Shown: positions 56,807 to 64,000 of the stretch, in pieces
How the letters are laid out: each line of letters opens with the position of its first letter
Position numbering within the stretch: the first letter of the stretch is position 1
Origin: Aquabacterium olei
Lineage (GTDB): Bacteria; Pseudomonadota; Gammaproteobacteria; Burkholderiales; Burkholderiaceae_C
NCBI RefSeq assembly: GCF_003100395.1
Contig: NZ_CP029210.1
Span: forward strand, 2,852,001 to 2,916,000
Length of the DNA: 64,000 bases
Direction: 5' to 3'
The notes under the pieces: model-generated
Seen by the model: only the letters and a program-made list of their open reading frames with translations
Told to the model about the DNA's origin: nothing
Database searches by the model: none
Program-made: the position numbers and the translations under genes

Positions 56807-58969
56807 TCAACGCAGGGCGGTCTTGTCCGAAACCACCTTCGGGGTCAGGAAGACGAGCAACTCCGACCGGGCACGGTTGCGGACGTTGTTCTTGAAGAAG
56901 AAACCGACCACCGGGATGTCGCCAAGCAGCGGCACCTTGTTTTCCGTTTCGTCTTCGGACTGCGTGAAGATACCACCGATGACCACGGTGCCGCCGTTCT
57001 CGACCAGCACCTGGGTCTCGACGTGCTTGGTGTTGATCGCAAAGCCCGCGGTGGTCACACGGCCCACGCTGTCCTTGTTGATGTCCACAGACATGATGAT
57101 GCTGCCTTCCGGCGTGATCTGCGGCGTGACTTCCAGCTTCAGGTTGGCCTTGCGGAAGGTGACCGAGGTCGCCCCGCTCGACGTGGCCTGCTGATACGGC
57201 AGTTCCTCACCTGACTCGATGATGGCCTTGACCTGGTCGGCCGTGATCACCCGCGGGCTGGACACCACCTTGCCCTTGCCGTCGGCTTCCAGCGCCGAAA
57301 TCTCGAGGTTCAGCGCGTGGTTGACGCTGGACGAGAACAGCGAGACCCCGATCGACGCGGCAGAAGCCCCAGTGGACAAGGCCTGGGCCGGCAGGTTCAC
57401 GAAGTAGCTGTTCGCGACACTGGCCGCCGAACCGCTCAGGTTCTGGCCCGTTTCATTGACCACCCCCGAGTAGTTGCCCGACACACCGAGGTTCAGCTTG
57501 CCTGCCGACGCCACCGCCGTCTGGTTGGCCGTGCCCAGACGCGCACCCAGCGTGCGACCGAACGAATCGACCGCCTCGATGATGCGGGCCTCGATCAGCA
57601 CCTGGCGCACCGGGATGTCGATCTTGGCAATCATCTGCTGCACTTCCTCCAGCTTGGAGGGGATGTCGCTGACGAAGAGCTGGTTGGTGCGGGTTTCGAA
57701 GATCACACTGCCGCGCGGCGACAGGATGCGCGACGCCGTGCTGCCACTGCTGCCCCCCGTGCTGGTGCCCAACAGGCCCCGCGCAATGACTTCGGCCTTC
57801 GTGTAGTTCAACTGGAAGGACTGCGTGCGCGTCGGCTCCAGCTGCGCAACCTGGGCCTTGGCCTCCAGATCCAGCTTTTCCTTGGCGTTGATCTCGTCCT
57901 TCGGCGCGATCCACAGCACGTTGCCCGACTTGCGCACGCCCAGGCCCTTGGCCTGCAGGATGATGTCGAGCGCCTGATCCCAGGGCACGTCCTTCAGGCG
58001 CAGGGTCACGTTGCCGGTGACGCTGTCGCTGGTCACCACGTTGAAGTTGGTGAAGTCGGCAATGACCTGCAGCAGCGAGCGCACTTCGATGTTCTGGAAG
58101 TTCAGCGACAGGCGCTCACCGGCGTAGCCCGGTCCCGGGGTCAGCTTGTTCGGGTCGGCCTTGCGCTGGCGCACCTCGAGCACGAACTGGTTGTCGGTCT
58201 GGTAGGCCGAGTGCTCCCAGTCGCCCTTGGGCTCGACCAGCAGACGCACGCGGTCGCCCGACTGGCTGGCCGACATCTGGCGCACCGGTGTGCCGAAGTC
58301 GGTCACATCGAAGCGGCGGCGCAGGCGCTCCGGCAGGTCGGTCTTCAGGAACTCGACCATCAGGCTCTGCCCCTGCTGCTTGATGTCGACGCCCACCTGG
58401 TTGTTCGGCAGTTCGACCACGACACGGCCGGCGCCATCCTGGCCACGGCGGAAGTCGATGTCCTTGAGTGCCAGCGGCGTGGCATTGCGGCTGTCGGCGA
58501 AGTGCACCGCATCGTCGGCCTTGGCCGCACGGGCCACCGGGGCCGATTCGGGCGTGCCGGCGGCGGCCGGATCCAGAACCAGCAACAGCGCATTGCCCTG
58601 CAGCTGCGCCTTGTAGGTGGCCGACTGGCGAAGATTCAGCACCACGCGGGTGCGCTCGCCGGCCTGGGCCACGTTCACCGAACGCAGGTTGCCCTGGTTG
58701 ATCTCGACCTGGTTGCGGGCCAGCGAACTGGTCACGCCCGGCAGGTCGATCGCGATGCGCGGGGGTGTCTGCACGACGAAGCCGGCGGGCAACGCGGTCA
58801 GCGGTTCGCTGAGCTCGATGCGCACGACCTCGGCACCCGCCTGCTGGGCACTGCTGATGGCCTGAATGGCGGCGGCAGCCCAGGACAGCGGCGACACACA
58901 TGCCAGCGAGAGGCCGGCCAACGCCATACGCCACGGTTTCATAGTCAGTTTCTCCAGCTTCAATGTCAT
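56807..58969 (-). CDS. pilQ: Type IV pilus secretin PilQ
   Basis: Forms the outer-membrane pore through which pili extend. The 720 residues comprise a signal peptide (about 30), an N-terminal AMIN-type domain pair (to about 250), an STN/N0-like domain (LSLNFQNIEVRSLLQVIADF near 290), a secretin N domain with a Gly/Ser insertion (GTSTGGSSGSTASR), and the secretin barrel ending with VPLLGDIPVVGFFFKNNVR. ATG 58969 overlaps the pilP stop (ATGA) and has AGGAG eight bases upstream; ATG 58942 with GGAG would give a cleaner signal peptide. Confidence 0.95.
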   Translation of the reverse strand: MTLKLEKLTMKPWRMALAGLSLACVSPLSWAAAAIQAISSAQQAGAEVVRIELSEPLTALPAGFVVQTPPRIAIDLPGVTSSLARNQVEINQGNLRSVNVAQAGERTRVVLNLRQSATYKAQLQGNALLLVLDPAAAGTPESAPVARAAKADDAVHFADSRNATPLALKDIDFRRGQDGAGRVVVELPNNQVGVDIKQQGQSLMVEFLKTDLPERLRRRFDVTDFGTPVRQMSASQSGDRVRLLVEPKGDWEHSAYQTDNQFVLEVRQRKADPNKLTPGPGYAGERLSLNFQNIEVRSLLQVIADFTNFNVVTSDSVTGNVTLRLKDVPWDQALDIILQAKGLGVRKSGNVLWIAPKDEINAKEKLDLEAKAQVAQLEPTRTQSFQLNYTKAEVIARGLLGTSTGGSSGSTASRILSPRGSVIFETRTNQLFVSDIPSKLEEVQQMIAKIDIPVRQVLIEARIIEAVDSFGRTLGARLGTANQTAVASAGKLNLGVSGNYSGVVNETGQNLSGSAASVANSYFVNLPAQALSTGASAASIGVSLFSSSVNHALNLEISALEADGKGKVVSSPRVITADQVKAIIESGEELPYQQATSSGATSVTFRKANLKLEVTPQITPEGSIIMSVDINKDSVGRVTTAGFAINTKHVETQVLVENGGTVVIGGIFTQSEDETENKVPLLGDIPVVGFFFKNNVRNRARSELLVFLTPKVVSDKTALR

Positions 58970-59502
58970 CGCCCACTCTCCTGCAGTTGCAGCGTCGTGG
59001 GACGTTCAATCCATTCGCCCGCGGCGTCCTGGACGATCTCTCGCAGGGTGATCTCGGTTTCGGTGATCCGGGTGATCTTGCCGAAGTTCTGGCCGAGGTA
59101 CTCGCCTGCCTTCACCTGGTACAGCAGGTTGTCGACCTTGAGCAGCGCGTAGGGCGTCCCGCGCTTGTTGACGCTGCCCACCATGGTCATGCTGTCGAGC
59201 GGGAAGGACTCGAGCGGCTCCTTGCGGCGGTTCAGCTCGGCCGCGACAGCCGAGTTCGGCTGGCGAGCCTCCTGGCGCAGCGCGCCGGTCAGCTTCTGCA
59301 CACTGAAGGGCTCGACGCCGTCCATGCCACTGTAGGCCTGCGGGTTGAACTTCTGAGGCGGCGACAGCGGGGTGACGCTCGGCCGAACCTCATGGCGCTG
59401 CTGCTCCATCCAGGCGTTGAGCTCATCCTGCTCGGCACTGCACCCGGCCAGCAGGGCCACGCCCAGCAGCGCGGTCAGCCAACGTTGAGACTGCGGGATC
59501 AC
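58966..59502 (-). CDS. pilP: Pilus alignment lipoprotein PilP
   Basis: A 178-residue inner-membrane lipoprotein linking PilN-PilO to PilQ. The lipobox is LLAGC near residue 21, then an unstructured stretch (QKFNPQAYSGMDGVEPF) and the C-terminal beta-domain with GTPYALLKVDNLLYQVKAGEYLGQNFG. Overlaps pilO and pilQ by four bases at each end. Confidence 0.95.
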   Translation of the reverse strand: MIPQSQRWLTALLGVALLAGCSAEQDELNAWMEQQRHEVRPSVTPLSPPQKFNPQAYSGMDGVEPFSVQKLTGALRQEARQPNSAVAAELNRRKEPLESFPLDSMTMVGSVNKRGTPYALLKVDNLLYQVKAGEYLGQNFGKITRITETEITLREIVQDAAGEWIERPTTLQLQESGR

Positions 59503-60173
59503 TTGGCTTTCCCCTTCTGCTTGTCGGCGCGCATGGCGTCCACTTCGGCCTGGTCCAGGTAGCGGTAGGTACGCGCCGTGGCTTCCATGGACAGCGCGGC
59601 GTTGGCGTCCTTCGACGCGCCCAGGATGACCAGGTTGTGCAGGGTCACGATCCGCGACAGGTTGGCGATGTCGGCCGTGAAGGCCCCGATGTCGTGATAG
59701 CGGCCGGACACCTTGATGGAGATCGGCAGCTCGGCGTAGTAGTCCTTCACCGAGACCTGACCCGGGCGGAACAGCTCGAACTCGAGGCCACGGCCCAGAC
59801 CGGCCTGGTTGATGTCAGACAGCAGTGCGTCCATCTCGGCCTTGCCTGGCAGCTGCTTTTCCAGCTGCTTGACGTATTCCTCGACCTGCACGCGCTGCTT
59901 GCGCAACTCGCTGAGGTTCACGGCCTGCGCGACCTTGCTCCGGTACTCTTCCTTCAGTCGGGGCTCGGTGTCCACCTGGGCCTGGAGCTCCTCGCTCTGG
60001 CCCGACACCAGCGTGAACCAGCCGAACGCCAGCACGCCGAGCGTGGTGGCGGCAAACGTGGCCAGCTTGGGCAGCAAGGGCCACTGTCCGGGCTCGTTGG
60101 GGTTGAGCCCGCGGAACTGCTCTTGAGCCTGCTCGAACCAGGCGTTCAGATCGATGTTGATGTTCTTGGCCAT
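59499..60173 (-). CDS. pilO: Pilus alignment protein PilO
   Basis: A 224-residue bitopic membrane protein: short cytoplasmic N-terminus, one membrane helix (about 32-52, LATFAATTLGVLAFGWFTLV), a periplasmic coiled coil, and a ferredoxin-like domain (VSVKDYYAELPISIKVSGRYHDIGAF). It pairs with PilN. Nine bases after the pilN stop. Confidence 0.95.
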   Translation of the reverse strand: MAKNINIDLNAWFEQAQEQFRGLNPNEPGQWPLLPKLATFAATTLGVLAFGWFTLVSGQSEELQAQVDTEPRLKEEYRSKVAQAVNLSELRKQRVQVEEYVKQLEKQLPGKAEMDALLSDINQAGLGRGLEFELFRPGQVSVKDYYAELPISIKVSGRYHDIGAFTADIANLSRIVTLHNLVILGASKDANAALSMEATARTYRYLDQAEVDAMRADKQKGKAK

Positions 60174-60182
60174 GGCCTTGCC

Positions 60183-60869
60183 TCAGGATGACGCGGCGGC
60201 GGAGGCCGGCACGACAGGGGCCGACGCGGGTGCCGCCGGGGCCGATGCGCCCGGTGCAGGCGCAGAAGGCGCGGCGGTCGCCGAAGCGGCCGCGGCCGCC
60301 GCAGCGCTGACGTCCTGCGGACGCTTCAGGCTGACCCGCATGGAGAAGTCGAAGAGGCGCTTGTTGTCGCGGGCGTTGCTCGCCACCGCCTTGATTTCCT
60401 GCAGGTCGGCACGCTCCAGCCACTGCGAATTGGCATTGGTGTTGCGCAGGAACTCGGCCACACGTTCGTTGGTCTGGGCCTGCCCGTTGACCAGCACCGA
60501 CTGGCCATCCTGACGGATGGCTGTCAGGTAGACCCCTTCGGGCGTCTGGCGCACCAGTTCATTGAGCAGGTAGACCGGCATGTTGCGGTCGGTCTGAAGG
60601 TCTTCCACGGCGCGCTGACGGGCCTTCAGGGCCTCGATCTCGCTCTTGAGCGACGAGACGTCCTTGATCTCTTCGTCCAGCTTGGTGATGGCCCCGCGCA
60701 GGAAGTCGTTGCGCTCCATCTGCGAGGCGGTCATCTGCTGCAGCACGACGTACCAGAGTGCGACCAGGACCGCGCCGGCCACGGCCGACAGCCCCAACCC
60801 GACGAAGAAGGCCTGCTTGCGAAGCCGGCGTTTTTCCTCGCGGTGAGGCAGGAGGTTGATGAGGATCAT
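60183..60869 (-). CDS. pilN: Pilus alignment protein PilN
   Basis: A 228-residue bitopic protein that binds PilM through its N-terminus INLLPHREEKRR (the conserved docking motif), with one membrane helix (GLGLSAVAGAVLVALWYVVL), a coiled coil and a periplasmic domain. The last about 40 residues are an Ala/Pro/Ser tail beyond the usual end. Overlaps pilM by four bases. Confidence 0.95.
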   Translation of the reverse strand: MILINLLPHREEKRRLRKQAFFVGLGLSAVAGAVLVALWYVVLQQMTASQMERNDFLRGAITKLDEEIKDVSSLKSEIEALKARQRAVEDLQTDRNMPVYLLNELVRQTPEGVYLTAIRQDGQSVLVNGQAQTNERVAEFLRNTNANSQWLERADLQEIKAVASNARDNKRLFDFSMRVSLKRPQDVSAAAAAAASATAAPSAPAPGASAPAAPASAPVVPASAAASS

Positions 60870-61957
60870 GCGAGGAACCTCCGCATCGCCAGGCCACAGG
60901 CCGTCAAGTAGGAAGGCGCCTCGCGGCGGAGCTTGCTTTCACGCACGGCCGAGCCGAGCTTCATGCCTTCGAAGGGGTTGATCACCATCGAGGCAAAGCC
61001 GGTGAGTTCGGTCACGCGGTCCTTGAGGCCGGGCAGCGTGGCGGTGCCACCGGCAAGCATCACGTAGTGCACCTTGTGGTGCGGCGTGCTGGTGAAGAAG
61101 TACTGCAAGGCGCGCCCGATCTCCTGCGAGAGGCTGTCCACAAAGGGGCCGAGGATGGTGGACTGGAAGTCCTCGGGCAGGTCGCCCGACAGCTTCTTGA
61201 GCTCGGCTTCCTCGAACGAGAAACCGTACTGCCGCGAGATGAGCTGGGTCAGCTGCGCGCCGCCAAAAGCCTGGTCGCGGTCGTACAGCAGTTCGTTGTC
61301 GCGCAGCACCTTCAGGCTGGTGTTCTCGGCACCGATCTCGAACAGCGCCACCAGCGCATCCTTGCCCTGCCCCGGCAGCGCTTCGATCAGACGCTGCACC
61401 GCCAGGCGAGACGCATACGACTCGATGTCGAGGATGGCAGGCTTCATGCCAGCAGCTTCGGCAAGACCCTGCCGGTCCTGCACGCGGTCCTTGCGTGAGG
61501 CCGCGATCATGACCTCGACGTCGCCCGCGGAGGACGGGCTCGGGCCGATGACGCAGAAATCGAGACTGACTTCGTCGAGCGAGAACGGGATGTACTGGTT
61601 GGCTTCCGCCTCTACCTGCATCTCCATTTCTTCCTCGCGCAGGCCGGCCGGCAGCATGATCTTCTTGGTGATCACGGCCGACTGCGGCATCGCCATCGCG
61701 ACGTGCTTGGTGCGCGTGCCGCTCTTGGTCACGACCTTGCGCACGGCTTCCGCCACCTCATCGAATTTCTCGATCTGGCCGTCGGCAATCCAGCCCTTCT
61801 CGAAGGGTTCTGAAGCAAACCGTTCCAATACGTAATCGCCAGATGCAGACTGGCTCAATTCGACCAGCTTCACGCTCGATGAACTGATGTCCAGTCCGAT
61901 CATCGGCGGGTGCTTGCGGCCCAAGAGCGTGTCAAGAAAGCTCACACGATCCCCCAT
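60866..61957 (-). CDS. pilM: Actin-like pilus assembly ATPase PilM
   Basis: A 363-residue cytoplasmic protein of the actin/FtsA fold that binds PilN. Phosphate loops are seen in IGLDISSSSVKLVEL and LFEIGAENTSLKVL and the adenine region in VMLAGGTATLPGL. The ATG at 61957 is next to a hairpin (61958-61974) that would hide a ribosome site; a GTG at 61945, after GGGGGATC, is a good alternative that gives the common VSFLDTLLGRKHPP start. Confidence 0.95.
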   Translation of the reverse strand: MGDRVSFLDTLLGRKHPPMIGLDISSSSVKLVELSQSASGDYVLERFASEPFEKGWIADGQIEKFDEVAEAVRKVVTKSGTRTKHVAMAMPQSAVITKKIMLPAGLREEEMEMQVEAEANQYIPFSLDEVSLDFCVIGPSPSSAGDVEVMIAASRKDRVQDRQGLAEAAGMKPAILDIESYASRLAVQRLIEALPGQGKDALVALFEIGAENTSLKVLRDNELLYDRDQAFGGAQLTQLISRQYGFSFEEAELKKLSGDLPEDFQSTILGPFVDSLSQEIGRALQYFFTSTPHHKVHYVMLAGGTATLPGLKDRVTELTGFASMVINPFEGMKLGSAVRESKLRREAPSYLTACGLAMRRFLA

Positions 61958-61974
61958 GCGTCGGGGCCCGACGC
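61958..61974 (-). other. Hairpin abutting the pilM start
   Basis: GCGTCGG-GGC-CCGACGC, a perfect 7-bp stem, ends directly at the ATG of pilM. The rest of the 228-base gap to the penicillin-binding protein gene holds a T-rich pilM leader with no clear promoter. Confidence 0.5.
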
Positions 61975-62156
61975 TGGAAAGTTAATAAACCAGATCAATG
62001 CTAGCAGCAAAGAAAATGGGGTTGCGCTGAGAGAAAGCAGGAGAATCCCCCGTCCCGTTGCGAGTTGCACACGCCTTACAAGCCGTTGCAAACATCCGCA
62101 ATCTGATGCTTCTTGTCGAATCAGGGTGGTGTAACGGCGCGGATGCAACTGGTTTC

Positions 62157-62162
62157 TATAAT
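62157..62162 (+). promoter_or_regulatory. Candidate -10 of the penicillin-binding protein gene
   Basis: TTCTATAATCCGCGC contains a perfect TATAAT 23 bases before the ATG at 62186. No -35 of quality is found at 17 bases. Confidence 0.55.
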
Positions 62163-62185
62163 CCGCGCACCTTCCACGGTCAGAG

Positions 62186-64000
62186 ATGATGAGCGACACG
62201 CAGCAGCCTTCCAGCCCCCCTTCTCCCAGCGGCGCCCCCCCGCGTGGTGGCCGCCCCTGGTGGGCCACGTGGCTGCTGCGGCCCCTTGCGGCCCTGTTCG
62301 GGCTGGCCCTGGCCGGCGTGCTCTCCGTGCTGCTGCTGGCCGCACTCGGCCTGGCAGTCGCCTATCCCAACCTCCCCGAGGTGCGCGGCCTTGCAGATTA
62401 CCGGCCCAAGATCCCACTGCGCGTCTATTCGTCGGACGGCGTGCTGATTGGCGAATACGGCGAGGAAAAACGTGAATTCACCCCGATCCGGGCCATCCCG
62501 AAGGTGATGCGCGACGCCGTGCTGGCCATCGAAGACGCCCGTTTCTACCAGCACGGGGGGGTCGACTACGTCGGTGTGCTGCGTGCCGGACTGGCGAACT
62601 TCAGCGAGTCGCGCAGCCAGGGTGCATCGACCATCACGATGCAGGTCGCGCGCAATTTCTATCTGCCCACCGAAAAAACGTTCACCCGCAAGATCTACGA
62701 GATCCTGCTCGCGATCAAGATCGAGCGGCAGTTGAGCAAGGACCAGATCCTCGAGCTCTACATGAACCAGATCTATCTGGGGCAGCGGGCTTATGGTTTC
62801 GCCGCGGCCTGCGACACCTACTTCGGCAAGCCCCTGCGCGAGATCACGATTGCCGAGGCGGCCATGCTGGCCGGCCTGCCCAAGGCCCCGTCGGCCTACA
62901 ACCCGGTGCGCAACCCGAAGCGCGCGACGCTGCGCCAGCAGTACATCATCGACCGCATGCTGGAGAACGGCTTCATCACCGCCGACGAGCGCGATGTCGC
63001 CAAGGCAGAAGCGCTGCGCTACCGGACGAAGGCCCCGATCCCGCTGCACGCGGATTACGCGGCCGAAGCCGCTCGCCTGCTGATGATCGAGCAATACGGC
63101 GCCGAGGCCTACACCCGCGGCCTGAACGTCTACACGTCGATCGACATGGCAGAGCAGACCGCCGCCTGGACGGCCCTGCGCAAGGGCCTGCTGGACTTCG
63201 ACCGGCGCCAGGCGTGGCGCGGGCCACAGGGCTCCATCGAGCTGCCGAGCGACCCGAAGCAGGTGGACGTGCGCGTGGCCGAGGCCCTGGAAGACCACCC
63301 GGACAGCGACACGAACCGCGCCGCCGTGGTGCTGCAGGCCGAACCCCGTCAGATCGTGGCCGTGCTGCAGAGCGGCGAACAGCTGGTGATCGGCCCAGAG
63401 GGTCTGAAGGCCGTGGGTCAGGCCCTGACCGACAAGGCGAGCCCCAAGCATCAAATCCGTCGCGGCGCCATCATCCGGGTCAACCGCAACGGCGAAGGCA
63501 AATGGTTCGTGCAACAGCTGCCCGACGTCGAAGGCGCCTTTGTGTCGATGGACCCCCGCACGGGCCTCATCCGGGCCATGGTGGGCGGCTTCGATTTCCG
63601 CCGCAACAAGTTCAACCACGTCACCCAGGCGTGGCGGCAGCCGGGTTCGAGCTTCAAGCCCTTCATCTATTCGGCCGCCCTTGAAAAGGGGTTCACCCCT
63701 GCCACAACGGTCAATGACGCCCCGCTGTTCTTCGACACCGGCGTGACCGGCAGCCAGCCGTGGGAGCCCAAGAACTACGACGGCAAGTACGAAGGCCCGA
63801 TGTCGCTGCGCCGCGGGCTTGCAAAGTCCAAGAACATGATTTCGATCCGCGTGCTGAAGTCGGTCGGTGCGCGCTACGCCCAGGACTGGATCACGCGCTT
63901 CGGTTTCGACGCCGAGAAGCACCCGGCCTACCTGACGATGGCGCTGGGCGCCGGCTCGGTGACGCCGCTGCAGATGGCGAACGCCTATGCGGTCTTTGCC
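62186..64000 (+). CDS. mrcA: Class A penicillin-binding protein 1A, 5' part
   Basis: Bifunctional peptidoglycan synthase; 605 codons are in the window and it continues beyond base 64000. A Pro-rich cytoplasmic N-terminus is followed by a membrane helix (about 31-59), the glycosyltransferase domain with catalytic Glu in AIEDARFYQH and SQGASTITMQVARNFYL, an OB-like insertion, and the transpeptidase with the nucleophile Ser in PGSSFKPF (SSFK near 488-491) and the SKN motif near 550. Two ATGs are adjacent (62186 and 62189); either may be used. Divergent from pilM, a neighbourhood shared by many proteobacteria. Confidence 0.95.
   Translation, partial: MMSDTQQPSSPPSPSGAPPRGGRPWWATWLLRPLAALFGLALAGVLSVLLLAALGLAVAYPNLPEVRGLADYRPKIPLRVYSSDGVLIGEYGEEKREFTPIRAIPKVMRDAVLAIEDARFYQHGGVDYVGVLRAGLANFSESRSQGASTITMQVARNFYLPTEKTFTRKIYEILLAIKIERQLSKDQILELYMNQIYLGQRAYGFAAACDTYFGKPLREITIAEAAMLAGLPKAPSAYNPVRNPKRATLRQQYIIDRMLENGFITADERDVAKAEALRYRTKAPIPLHADYAAEAARLLMIEQYGAEAYTRGLNVYTSIDMAEQTAAWTALRKGLLDFDRRQAWRGPQGSIELPSDPKQVDVRVAEALEDHPDSDTNRAAVVLQAEPRQIVAVLQSGEQLVIGPEGLKAVGQALTDKASPKHQIRRGAIIRVNRNGEGKWFVQQLPDVEGAFVSMDPRTGLIRAMVGGFDFRRNKFNHVTQAWRQPGSSFKPFIYSAALEKGFTPATTVNDAPLFFDTGVTGSQPWEPKNYDGKYEGPMSLRRGLAKSKNMISIRVLKSVGARYAQDWITRFGFDAEKHPAYLTMALGAGSVTPLQMANAYAVFA

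Overview
The window is chromosomal DNA of a GC-rich betaproteobacterium of the order Burkholderiales, most like the Comamonadaceae or Leptothrix/Aquabacterium-type genera. This rests on protein character and gene neighbourhoods (algH-ruvX-pyrR-pyrB-pyrC'-plsC, thiD/rubredoxin/pilG, pilMNOPQ-aroK next to a class A PBP) and is inferred by eye, without a database search. It holds 53 protein genes, two cut by the window edges, packed tightly on both strands. I see no rRNA, tRNA, insertion sequence, prophage or CRISPR array; it reads as core genome.

Layout. 1-8.9 kb: 5' part of rarA, a DEAD-box RNA helicase with a long Gly/Phe/Arg-rich tail, lolA-ftsK, a Crp/Fnr regulator, trxB, then rpmB-rpmG. 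9.1-12.2 kb: a membrane fatty-acid desaturase and a porin plus one-lobe phosphate-binding-like protein pair. 12.4-17.0 kb: algH-ruvX-pyrR-pyrB-pyrC'-plsC, each junction overlapping or nearly so; the dihydroorotase-like protein has lost its metal ligands. 17.1-18.7 kb: a photolyase. 18.7-30.7 kb: a Pil-Chp type IV pilus chemosensory operon (rubredoxin, pilG, pilH, pilI, pilJ, a 2273-residue ChpA/PilL kinase) ending in a diguanylate cyclase. 30.8-40.2 kb: a divergent ThiD-family kinase overlapping hemL, then mpl, a glycerophosphodiesterase, a 1335-residue FAD/Fe-S oxidoreductase and a HIT protein. 40.3-46.0 kb: a second chemosensory set (cheZ-like, cheY, cheA, cheW) divergent from a REC-histidine kinase and NarL-type regulator pair. 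46.0-53.0 kb: dps, an outer-membrane protein, uvrD, a nitronate monooxygenase-like enzyme, a DUF883-YqjE-YqjK envelope trio and uspA. 53.3-64 kb: valS, then pilMNOPQ-aroK opposite a class A penicillin-binding protein that runs off the end.

The strongest theme is surface motility: the pilus alignment/secretin complex, its chemosensory array and a second Che pathway lie within about 43 kb. The diguanylate cyclase behind ChpA and the short CheZ-like protein share the C-terminal residues VELF, which suggests a common docking tail on a response regulator. Other points worth attention are the noncatalytic PyrC', a ThiD-like kinase carrying a ribokinase-type GAGD motif instead of the ThiD cysteine, a TACAAT-N6-ATTGTA palindrome between thiD and rubredoxin, a repeated GYGFFD motif in the CheA linker, and several genes (rarA, ftsK, algH, mpl, uvrD) with a -10-like hexamer only 6-7 bases before the start codon, as expected of leaderless mRNAs. 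I saw no clearly new multi-gene system.
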